This document shows positions 23,723-30,990 of a stretch of 53,143 nucleotides of DNA, in pieces. Each line of letters opens with the position of its first letter. The stretch's first letter is position 1. Below the pieces are notes generated by a model. The model was not told where the DNA came from. It made no database searches and saw nothing but the letters and a program-made list of their open reading frames with translations. Source of the DNA: Ruminococcus flavefaciens. GTDB taxonomy: Bacteria > Bacillota > Clostridia > Oscillospirales > Ruminococcaceae. The stretch lies in the NCBI GenBank assembly GCA_004554385.1, contig SFMO01000055.1:1-53143 (forward strand). The letters run 5' to 3'. The position numbers and the translations under genes were made by a program.

Positions 23723-23793
23723 ATTTTTAAGTTTTTCACAAATCAATCACTTAATTTTTGTGAAATGTCTACTAAAGAGAAGGTGGGGATTTA

Positions 23794-24330
23794 GTGGTAA
23801 GCAGTAAATTTTCTGAATGTAACACCGAAAAACTTGACAAGACCGTTGAAAATGTTGTAAAATTATTAGAACGGAGGAAGTTGACCATAGCTACAGCGGA
23901 GAGCTGTACAGGCGGACTTCTTTCGGAGCTTATAACATCAGTATCGGGCGCGTCTGCAGTCTTTGAGCTTGGGATATGCACATATTCTCAGCGGATAAAG
24001 ACGGAGTTTCTTGGTGTTCCTGCTGAGGTCATACAGGACTTTGGCGTGGTAAGCGAGGAAACAGCACTGAGCATGGTCAAGGGACTAAAAATACGCTCGG
24101 GAGCAGATGTGTGCGTTTCCGTAACGGGTATCGCAGGTCCATCGGGCGGAACTGCGGAAACTCCTGTGGGAACGGTGTATATCGGTTTCGATATCTGTGG
24201 CAGTCAGTTTGTAAGGCTGCCCGAGCTTTGGAAGCTGAGCGATATGAGCAGAGAGAACATCAGACGATGTGCGGCTGCTTATGCGTTCGGCACGATTGAA
24301 AAAATACTGGTGGAGGCGAGTAAAGACTGA
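23794..24330 (+). CDS. cinA: CinA C-terminal domain protein (nicotinamide nucleotide amidase, PncC-like)
   Basis: A 178-residue protein consisting of only the C-terminal CinA/PncC domain. TIATAESCTGGLLSELITSVSG (about 30-51) holds the catalytic Ser, and GVSVTGIAGPSGG-like sequence (VSVTGIAGPSGGT, about 106-118) is the second hallmark. PncC deamidates nicotinamide mononucleotide for NAD recycling; CinA fusions elsewhere link it to competence. The start is GTG with AAGGTGGGG upstream. Its TGA overlaps the ATG of the first sortase gene, so the genes are coupled although their roles seem unrelated. Confidence 0.9.
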   Translation: MVSSKFSECNTEKLDKTVENVVKLLERRKLTIATAESCTGGLLSELITSVSGASAVFELGICTYSQRIKTEFLGVPAEVIQDFGVVSEETALSMVKGLKIRSGADVCVSVTGIAGPSGGTAETPVGTVYIGFDICGSQFVRLPELWKLSDMSRENIRRCAAAYAFGTIEKILVEASKD

Positions 24331-26045
24331 TGAGCGAAAAAATAACCGACGGAAGCTCAGAAGCTCAGCGCAGAGCTGAGAAGATAAAGGCTATCAGAAG
24401 GTCTATCCGCGGTGAAGCGGAAGTCGCTCCGATGACTTATGAAAATAAATCAGACATCGAGCGCTCTGAAAGCATGGCTGACCGCATAGCAAGAGTAAAG
24501 GAAAAACACAGTGCAACTGCGGCGGATATACTTGATGAGCTCGACAAAGCAATAGCAAGAGAAAAGGCAGACGCACAAAGAATAGCTGAGGAACAGGCAG
24601 AGGCTGCTGCAAGGGCTAAGGAAAATGCTTCTCCTGATATCTCTGATATACTCCCATCTCTGGAAACTCCCGCACATGAGGAACTCCAGGAGCTGGCTGA
24701 GGAAATAACCGAGGACTTCACTGAGGTCTCAGGCGATATCACGGGATATGCGGAGGACTTTACCGAGGTCGGAGAAGCTGCTGATGCAGGTGGATCAGCA
24801 ACAGATACCGCGTATGCATATGAGGCAGAGACTGAAAGTGTTGCAGAGGACGAGGACGAGGAAACTATGGTCTTTACCCCTGTAGGTCAAACTGCCGGAA
24901 CTGAGGAAGTGCCGGAATACTATCCATATGAGGACAAAGCTCCTGAGCCAATTATTCGGGCGGCTGCGGAGACGACCTCGCAGGAAAAAGTAAAAAAGCC
25001 TTCCAAAAAGAAGAAAAAGAAGAAGAAAACCTTTAAACAGCGCTTGCTCGACCTGTTCCCGAAAAAAGGGGACGGGCTCGGCGAGCGCATAAGAAAAATC
25101 GTTTTCCTGGGTTCTGTCGTTGCTATAGTTGTCTGCGGATACATAGTGGGTGACTACTACTATGACCTGTGGTCAAGCAAGCGTAAGACCAAGGATCTTA
25201 TGGAAATTTATGAGGTCTACGAGAATGATGAGGCTCCGAAAGAAGAGCCTGAGGACGACCGCGTAAGATATCTGGATATGCTTCCGGGCGCAAGAAAGCT
25301 CTGGGACCAGAACCATGATATAGTCGGAGTCATTTCAATTCCCGATACCCCAATATATAACCCTGTCATGCAGGCAGAGGATAATTACAAATATCTGGAC
25401 AGGAAATTTGACCTGACTGAGAACATAGCAGGTGAGATATTCCTCGATTACAGAAACCATTTCGACGACGTAGGTGAAGATGGATATCTGAGATATAAAA
25501 ACTCGGATAACCTTGTCATTTACGGACATAATATGTACGACGACCAGATGTTTGGCTGTCTTAAGTATTATAACTGGAGAGAGGACTATTACGGACTTCA
25601 TCCCGTCATAAACCTCAGATCAAATTACGAAAATTACAAGTATAAGATATTCGCGTTTTTCATTCTTGATGCCGAGGACGAAACTGATACCAAGTTCGAT
25701 TGCTGGAACAAGCTTGACTTTGACAGCGAAGATGATTTCTACAACTTCGTTAACGAAGCAAAGAGAAGATCTATCCGTCTGAATAAGGTGGACGTAAAGT
25801 ACGGCGATCCGCTGCTTACTCTTTCTACCTGCAACACTACTCTCGCAGATGAGGAAAGAGGTCGTATCATTATTATGGCAAGACGTGTGCGCGACGGTGA
25901 GGATCCTATGGAGGGAACTCAGGACAGCGTGCGCAATCCGAATATAAAATGGCCTAATCTCTACTATGAGAACCATTCGGATGAAAGATATGATCCCAAT
26001 GGACCTTTTGAGCCATACGGACCTACGGAGGCGAAGAACAAGTAA
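24330..26045 (+). CDS. srtB: Class B sortase with long acidic cytoplasmic extension
   Basis: A 571-residue sortase. The C-terminal transpeptidase domain (about 315-545) has catalytic His400 (IYGHNM), Cys501 (LSTCNT) and Arg512 (ERGRIII). Class B is indicated by the SGVISIPDT-like start (VGVISIPDTPIYNPVMQ) and the long helix insert before the Cys. One membrane helix (about 257-276) anchors it. Ahead of it lies an unusual N-terminal region of about 250 residues, rich in Glu/Ala, ending in a poly-Lys run (PSKKKKKKKKTFK). It would lie in the cytoplasm and is rare for sortases. Sortases attach sorting-signal proteins to the wall or build pili; no substrate gene is visible here. Confidence 0.9.
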   Translation: MSEKITDGSSEAQRRAEKIKAIRRSIRGEAEVAPMTYENKSDIERSESMADRIARVKEKHSATAADILDELDKAIAREKADAQRIAEEQAEAAARAKENASPDISDILPSLETPAHEELQELAEEITEDFTEVSGDITGYAEDFTEVGEAADAGGSATDTAYAYEAETESVAEDEDEETMVFTPVGQTAGTEEVPEYYPYEDKAPEPIIRAAAETTSQEKVKKPSKKKKKKKKTFKQRLLDLFPKKGDGLGERIRKIVFLGSVVAIVVCGYIVGDYYYDLWSSKRKTKDLMEIYEVYENDEAPKEEPEDDRVRYLDMLPGARKLWDQNHDIVGVISIPDTPIYNPVMQAEDNYKYLDRKFDLTENIAGEIFLDYRNHFDDVGEDGYLRYKNSDNLVIYGHNMYDDQMFGCLKYYNWREDYYGLHPVINLRSNYENYKYKIFAFFILDAEDETDTKFDCWNKLDFDSEDDFYNFVNEAKRRSIRLNKVDVKYGDPLLTLSTCNTTLADEERGRIIIMARRVRDGEDPMEGTQDSVRNPNIKWPNLYYENHSDERYDPNGPFEPYGPTEAKNK

Positions 26046-26998
26046 TGAACAAAACTGCAAAGATGATCACGGCCGGTGCTGTCTGCGCGGCAGCTGTCGG
26101 TCTCGGGATCTTCGCTTTTTCAATCAACAAGGAAAAAAAAGCAGTGCCTATTTACAGTGAGGTGGTAGAGACCACCGAAGCTACAGCAGCTTCTGTAAAG
26201 ATGCCTGATGACCTTGGGGATAAGTATGATTATGTACCGTCTCAGCTTGGAATGACTGACAGAGCAAGATACCTCACCCATGTCAATAAGGATGTGGTAG
26301 GCTGGGTAAAGGTGGACGGCATCGAGCAGCTGAATTATCCGTTTGTCAAGGATCCGGGTGACGTTTCGGCTGATGTGTCGTACTACGGCGGAAGAGATTA
26401 CTCCGCTAATTTCTACTACCTTGACCACGATATCAACAGACAGCCTGATGAAAGAGGAACTCTTTTCCTTGATTACCGCGATAACTTCGGCGGCAATGAG
26501 GCGGAGCATACCGATAATCAGGTGGTCTACGGTCACGCATGGTGGAACGGCGAGATGCTGGGCTGTACAAGAGAGTACCGCCTCAACCCCGATTTCTACT
26601 GGAAGAATCCCTTCATGCACGTCAGCACAAATTATAAGGATTACGATTATGTCGTATTTGCTGTTCTCGTAACAAGCGGAACCTACGATGAGACTGACTT
26701 CCATTACTGGAATATGGAGGACCTTCTCACAGAAGAGGACTTCAATTTCTATGTTGATAAGTGCAGGAGCAGATGGCTCTATGATACAGGCGTTGATATG
26801 AAATTCGGCGACAAGCTCATAACCCTTTCGACTTGCTATAATGACGTGGATAATTCAAGATTCCTCGTTGTTGCAAGAAAACTCAGGGACGGCGAAGTTG
26901 CAGGGGATTCCAATTCGATACAGCGCACTGAATCCTGGATACAGGCTCAGAAGGCAAAGGAAGCCGAAAAGGCAGCTGAGGAGCAAGCTCAGCAGTAA
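26045..26998 (+). CDS. srtB: Second class B sortase
   Basis: A 317-residue sortase B with an N-terminal signal anchor (about 8-27), a short linker, and the catalytic domain with His164 (VYGHAW), Cys264 (LSTCYN) and Arg272 (NSRFLVV). A C-terminal Ala/Glu/Lys-rich tail (KAKEAEKAAEEQAQQ) is probably a coiled or disordered end. Its ATG overlaps the stop of the first sortase (TAATG). The two are clearly diverged and both look active. Two adjacent class B sortases may act on different substrates or in sequence. Confidence 0.9.
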   Translation: MNKTAKMITAGAVCAAAVGLGIFAFSINKEKKAVPIYSEVVETTEATAASVKMPDDLGDKYDYVPSQLGMTDRARYLTHVNKDVVGWVKVDGIEQLNYPFVKDPGDVSADVSYYGGRDYSANFYYLDHDINRQPDERGTLFLDYRDNFGGNEAEHTDNQVVYGHAWWNGEMLGCTREYRLNPDFYWKNPFMHVSTNYKDYDYVVFAVLVTSGTYDETDFHYWNMEDLLTEEDFNFYVDKCRSRWLYDTGVDMKFGDKLITLSTCYNDVDNSRFLVVARKLRDGEVAGDSNSIQRTESWIQAQKAKEAEKAAEEQAQQ

Positions 26999-27033
26999 GC
27001 GAACTCTTATACATTTAAATAAAGGAGAGCTTT

Positions 27034-28332
27034 ATGAAGGTACAGACTATGCTTAAACGAGCGGCAGCTGTGGCTTCGGGAGTACTTGTGCTCTCGACAA
27101 CTGTTGGCATGAAAACTGCGGACAGCTCTTCTTCAGCCGAAGATACAACGGCTGTTGATACAACTTCCACAGAAAGTGAAACAGCTGCGGAAACTGAGAT
27201 CGCTTCCGAAATATCGGAGGAGACCGAAGAGGACCAGCCGAAAATGCCTGAGGATTGGAACAAAGCTGATGTCAGCGATTATGATTCAAGCCTCACTCTT
27301 ATAAGCTATGAGCTCGCAACGCCTGAAATGGCGAAGGTGGGCGAACCTGTTGACCCATATGCAGGACTTTCTGAGGAGGAGCGCAAGGCTCGTCAGGAAG
27401 CCGCTGCAAAGAAAAAGAATGCGTTGAAAAAAGCAACGCCTACATTGTCAAAAAATGCGGCGGAAAGCCGCAGCAAGGAGCCTACAGCAGTAGAGGACAA
27501 GACAACAGGAGCTTCTGTAGGTGATATTCCATCGTCTCAGCCTGATCCCAACGTGGAAGCAAAACCGGGAGAGTTCGCATTTGTGACATACGGCTGGGGA
27601 CACGGAGTAGGTATGAGCCAGAACGGCGCTAACTTCTATGCAAGCTGCGCAGGCTGGTCTTATCAGGATATACTCTTCCACTATTATCCCGGAACCTACC
27701 TTATGAATACAGGCATGACCGATGAGGAGGAGCTTACCATTGCCCATGAGCCGGCAGGCGATACTCTGAAGGTCGTTTCCGAAATAGTAAACCGCGAGGT
27801 GGGCGGCAGCTTCTCATATGAAGCTATAAAGGCTCAGGCAGTTGCAGTATATACTTATATAAAGTATAACGGCGATGATTCAAAGGATCTGAGAGGCAAG
27901 CCTGATCCTCCGCAGGTAGTCATTGATGCTTGCCAGGAGGTCCTTGGCGAGGCTCTTTACTATGACGGCGATTATGCATTGACAGTATTCTCTGCTTCAA
28001 GCGGCGGATGCTCTGCAAATTGCTATGAAGTTTTCTATGCGGATTATCCGTACCTCAGAAGTGTTCCCAGCGACTATGACGCCGCTTATGATCCTCACTG
28101 GGGAACAGTTACATATATGTCTGCCGAGACTGTGAAGAAAAAGCTTGAAACAGCTTATCACATCACTCTCTCGGACGATCCCGGAAACTGGATACAGCCT
28201 GTTTACTCTGAAGAAACAGGGTATGTCACTAACGTCAGCATCGACGGACAGACTACAGTAAAGGGTTATCCCTTCTCAATGATGATGGGACTTAAATCAT
28301 CGAAATTCAATCTGACATATACATATGATTGA
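27034..28332 (+). CDS. SpoIID/LytB-domain protein with permuted domain order
   Basis: A 432-residue exported protein: a signal sequence (about 8-25), then a Ser/Thr/Glu-rich linker to about 180, then SpoIID sequence blocks. SpoIID is a lytic transglycosylase that trims glycan strands in engulfment. Here the blocks are in altered order. GWGHGVGMSQ and GWSYQDILFHYYPG (187-220), normally at the C-terminus, come first. Then comes EIVNREVGG with Glu255 as likely catalytic acid and YEAIKAQAVAVYTY, then SASSGGCSAN, YPYLRSV, and last GLKSSKFNLTYTYD, which normally precedes the GxGHG block. AAAGGAG lies before the ATG. It ends the cinA-sortase operon. Substrate and role are inferred from family. Confidence 0.85.
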   Translation: MKVQTMLKRAAAVASGVLVLSTTVGMKTADSSSSAEDTTAVDTTSTESETAAETEIASEISEETEEDQPKMPEDWNKADVSDYDSSLTLISYELATPEMAKVGEPVDPYAGLSEEERKARQEAAAKKKNALKKATPTLSKNAAESRSKEPTAVEDKTTGASVGDIPSSQPDPNVEAKPGEFAFVTYGWGHGVGMSQNGANFYASCAGWSYQDILFHYYPGTYLMNTGMTDEEELTIAHEPAGDTLKVVSEIVNREVGGSFSYEAIKAQAVAVYTYIKYNGDDSKDLRGKPDPPQVVIDACQEVLGEALYYDGDYALTVFSASSGGCSANCYEVFYADYPYLRSVPSDYDAAYDPHWGTVTYMSAETVKKKLETAYHITLSDDPGNWIQPVYSEETGYVTNVSIDGQTTVKGYPFSMMMGLKSSKFNLTYTYD

Positions 28333-28363
28333 TATGGCTTAAAGCCAAAAATACACAGAACAA

Positions 28364-28431
28364 AAGGAATAAGTCTTTGGATATGTGGGACGCTGTCTTA
28401 TTATATATCCGGAGACTTATTTCTCCTTTTT
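28364..28431 (+). terminator. Intrinsic terminator of the sortase-SpoIID operon
   Basis: A long imperfect stem (arms 28364-28384 and 28405-28428) followed by a T-run. Matching parts are AAGG/CCTT, AATAAGTC/GACTTATT and GGATAT/ATATCC. Confidence 0.75.
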
Positions 28432-28432
28432 G

Positions 28433-28500
28433 GGTGATGAAAGGTGAAGCCGAGAGGTGAAAAAAACCTGAAAAAATTCCAAAAAGGTGAAAAAAGGTAA
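28433..28500 (+). promoter_or_regulatory. Upstream cluster of GGTGA boxes (possible MraZ sites)
   Basis: GGTGA occurs at 28433, 28443, 28456 and 28486, and GGTAA at 28496; several lie exactly 10 or 30 bp apart. MraZ proteins bind short direct repeats on one DNA face (TGGGN5 in E. coli, GTG-containing repeats in mycoplasmas and Bacillus), so these are candidate sites. The stretch 28501-28640 holds no gene; TTGACT near 28551 lacks a matching -10. Confidence 0.45.
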
Positions 28501-28640
28501 AAACAAAGAAAAACATTTAACGAAGATGAAAACGTTTGTTTCGTTTCTCTTTGACTGATGGTTAAACATTAAACAAATTCCACAAAAAATAGCCGATTTT
28601 TTGCCTCAATCTTGGCGGAAACTACATATTGCAATTTACC

Positions 28641-28649
28641 TGATATAAT
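28641..28649 (+). promoter_or_regulatory. Extended -10 promoter of mraZ / dcw cluster
   Basis: TGATATAAT, a perfect TATAAT (28644-28649) with TG extension; no good -35 is found at 16-18 bp. It lies just upstream of the second GGTGA cluster. Confidence 0.6.
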
Positions 28650-28665
28650 GGTAAAATATGTTTAG

Positions 28666-28710
28666 GGTGAAAAAAGGTGATTGGATGTGAAATTTTCCAA
28701 ATTTAGGTGA
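28666..28710 (+). promoter_or_regulatory. Downstream cluster of GGTGA boxes (likely MraZ operator)
   Basis: GGTGA at 28666 and 28676, TGTGA at 28686 and GGTGA at 28706, a strict 10-bp register (10, 10, 20). They lie from about +10 to +55 of the predicted transcript and just before the mraZ start, a good place for autorepression by MraZ. Confidence 0.6.
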
Positions 28711-28751
28711 ACCATTCCTTAGAAGTCAGAGAGAAAGTGAGGCGAAGTTCT

Positions 28752-29183
28752 ATGGCAGATCTTATGTGCGGTACTTACTACCCCAGTATAGATCAGAAGG
28801 GCCGTATGAGCTTCCCGACAAAGCTCCGCGAAATACTTGGAGCTGAATTCTACCTCTGTCAGGGACATGATGACGCCTATATCGCCGTTTACTCGCCGGA
28901 AGCATTCCAGGAATACTGCGAAAAGCTCAATTCCATACCTGGTAAGAACGGTGCTGACATCAGACGTAAGCTTCTTGCAGGCGCTGATAAGCAGAACCCT
29001 GATAAGCAGGGACGTATCTTTATCACTCAGCAGCTCAGAGATCACGCAGGCATAACCGATGAAGTCGTTGTTATCGGCGCGAATCACAGAGCAGAGATAT
29101 GGAATAAGTCCAAGTGGGAAGAATTCAACAGCAGCATCTCTCAGGAGGAGATCAACGATGTTCTGTCAGATCTTGTTCTGTGA
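28752..29183 (+). CDS. mraZ: Transcriptional regulator MraZ
   Basis: A 143-residue protein with two AbrB-like swapped-hairpin repeats, each with a DxxGR motif (IDQKGRMSFP and PDKQGRIFITQ). MraZ forms a ring and controls its own dcw operon by binding repeats near the promoter. The ATG at 28752 was chosen for normal family length and a GTGAGG site upstream; a GTG at 28707 would add 15 residues but has no ribosome site. It is the first gene of the dcw cluster. Confidence 0.93.
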   Translation: MADLMCGTYYPSIDQKGRMSFPTKLREILGAEFYLCQGHDDAYIAVYSPEAFQEYCEKLNSIPGKNGADIRRKLLAGADKQNPDKQGRIFITQQLRDHAGITDEVVVIGANHRAEIWNKSKWEEFNSSISQEEINDVLSDLVL

Positions 29184-29241
29184 TACAGACGTTTTTGTCT
29201 TTGTTGCCGATCATTGTCGGAAATAAGGAGAGTTTTGCTTG

Positions 29242-30183
29242 ATGGAATTTACCCATATACCTGTTATGCTTGAGGAATGTATTGATGGACTTAACATCCG
29301 TCCTGACGGTGTCTATGTAGATGGTACCGCAGGCGGTGCAGGTCACTCCTCTGCAATTGCCTCCCATCTGAATGAAAATGGAAGGCTGATCGCTCTTGAC
29401 AGAGACCCCGACGCTGTTGCGGTTGCAACAGAACGCCTTTCGGTCTATAAAAATGCCACCGTGTTCCACAGGAACTATTCGGAAATAAGAGCAGTCCTCG
29501 ATGAACTTGATATAGACTATGCCGACGGTATCCTTATGGATCTCGGTGTTTCGTCCTTTCAGCTCGATGAGGGAAGCAGAGGCTTCTCGTACCACTCCGA
29601 CGCTCCTCTTGATATGAGAATGAGCAAGGAGGGAATGAGTGCAGCCGATGTGGTCAATACTTATTCCGAGCAGGAACTGGCAAGGATAATATTTGAGTAC
29701 GGAGAAGAAAAGTTCTCCAGAAGAATTGCTTCAAATATAATCCGTGCAAGAGAAAGCTCGCCTATAATGACTACTATGCAGCTTGCAGACATCATAAGAG
29801 AAAGTGTTCCTCAGAAGGCAAGACGCGAAAAGAACCCTTGCAAAAAGACCTTTCAGGCGATCAGAATCGCTGTCAACGGAGAATTTGAGCACCTTTCAAA
29901 GGGGCTCGAGGACGCATTCTTCAGTCTGAGGGCAGGCGGACGCCTTGCAGTTATTACCTTCCATTCCCTTGAAGACAGAATTGTTAAACAGAAATTCGCA
30001 GAATGGTGTAAGGGATGCATTTGTCCACCGGATTTTCCCCAGTGTGTATGCGGACACAAGCCGCAGGGAAAACTTGTGAACAGAAAGCCATTAGAGGCTA
30101 AAGAAAAGGAACTCGAAAGAAACAACAGAAGCAGAAGCGCAAAGCTCAGAATAATAGAAAGGAGTGCGGAAAGCAATGGCTGA
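29242..30183 (+). CDS. rsmH: 16S rRNA (cytosine-1402-N4) methyltransferase
   Basis: A 313-residue SAM-dependent enzyme (MraW) that methylates N4 of C1402 in the ribosomal P site. It opens MEFTHIPVMLEECIDGL, has SAM motif YVDGTAGGAGHS, LMDLGVSSFQLD, and the C-terminal FHSLEDRIVKQKF block. ATG 29242 is used; TTG directly before it is an alternative. It stands second in the cluster, as usual. Confidence 0.96.
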   Translation: MEFTHIPVMLEECIDGLNIRPDGVYVDGTAGGAGHSSAIASHLNENGRLIALDRDPDAVAVATERLSVYKNATVFHRNYSEIRAVLDELDIDYADGILMDLGVSSFQLDEGSRGFSYHSDAPLDMRMSKEGMSAADVVNTYSEQELARIIFEYGEEKFSRRIASNIIRARESSPIMTTMQLADIIRESVPQKARREKNPCKKTFQAIRIAVNGEFEHLSKGLEDAFFSLRAGGRLAVITFHSLEDRIVKQKFAEWCKGCICPPDFPQCVCGHKPQGKLVNRKPLEAKEKELERNNRSRSAKLRIIERSAESNG

Positions 30184-30676
30184 AAACACTGTACGCTATT
30201 ATATGGATGAAAGCTATGACGATGCCGATTCGGACGAGATGACCGAAACAGGTGACGCTATTGACAACAGATCTGAGCAAAAGCCAAAGATACAAATGAC
30301 AAAGAACGAAGCCAGAAGCGGTTCAGTTTTTAAGATAATTTTTGTATCACTGTTGGCTGCCGCACTGTTCGGCTCGGTTATCTACTCCCTTGATAAGCGG
30401 AATACAGCCTATAATCAGGTGTCCGCTCTTCAGGAACAGCTCGATAGCGTCGCAGCCGAAAACGTAAGACTCCAGTCTGAACTTGACGGAAAAATGTCGG
30501 CTAAGAGCATTGAAGAATATGCAAAGTCGATAGGAATGGAAAAAATAGATTCCACACAGATAAAATATATCCAGATACAGACCGGCGATGTCGTAACTAT
30601 TCCAGAGCAGGAAAAAGGAATCATAGCGAAAATAAAATCCTTCTTCGATAAATGCGTGGAATATTTCAGAGGGTAG
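30176..30676 (+). CDS. ftsL: FtsL-like divisome protein
   Basis: A 166-residue bitopic protein: an acidic cytoplasmic N-terminus of about 50 residues, one membrane helix (about 51-72), and a short leucine-zipper-like coiled coil (about 78-106, QVSALQEQLDSVAAENVRLQ), then a region with SAKSIEEYAKSIGMEKID, typical of FtsL/DivIC. It joins DivIB (FtsQ) and regulates FtsW-FtsI. It overlaps the end of rsmH by 8 bp. AAAGGAG precedes the ATG. Confidence 0.85.
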   Translation: MAENTVRYYMDESYDDADSDEMTETGDAIDNRSEQKPKIQMTKNEARSGSVFKIIFVSLLAAALFGSVIYSLDKRNTAYNQVSALQEQLDSVAAENVRLQSELDGKMSAKSIEEYAKSIGMEKIDSTQIKYIQIQTGDVVTIPEQEKGIIAKIKSFFDKCVEYFRG

Positions 30677-30990
30677 TACCAATATATATATAACAAAAGG
30701 GCTGCCCGCATTATTAAGGAACACTATCGGCGCAAAAAAATATATAAATGCCGAGGTTATATGTAGAACACGGAGATACAGCGGGTGATCGGAATATCGG
30801 ATTTGCAGTTCCCGGACTCAGGGCGTAACGGAGTCCGGGGGCGGCAGTCCACGCTTGAATAGCGATAAATCCTTCGTCGTATCAAAAGAAAAAGGACATC
30901 CTGAAAAGATAAATAAGATGTTCAGAGGCGGGGCACATGAAAACCCTGCCTTTTTATTTATATATCGTCATCACGGAAAGGAAGATTTCA
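30677..30990 (+). other. Structured leader between ftsL and ftsI
   Basis: This 314-base gap holds no gene. It contains a perfect 9-bp hairpin (CCCGGACTC 30811-30819 with GAGTCCGGG 30831-30839, 11-nt loop), a second 7-bp stem (30894-30900 with 30917-30923), and a terminator-like stem at 30926-30955. Such a gap inside the normally compact dcw cluster, with ordered hairpins, suggests an attenuator or small RNA. No known family was recognised. Confidence 0.5.
30926..30955 (+). terminator. Terminator-like hairpin before ftsI
   Basis: A stem of 7-8 bp (AGGCGGGG 30926-30933 with CCCTGCCT 30944-30951, one G-T pair) is followed by TTTTTATTT. It lies 35 bp before the ftsI start, within the operon, so it should be conditional or end a leader transcript. 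Confidence 0.65.

Noticed and set aside
30770..30957. SRP RNA or 6S RNA gene between ftsL and ftsI
   Set aside because: The strong hairpin lacks the GGAA tetraloop and symmetric-loop bases of SRP RNA, and no long rod with central bubble as in 6S RNA could be drawn.
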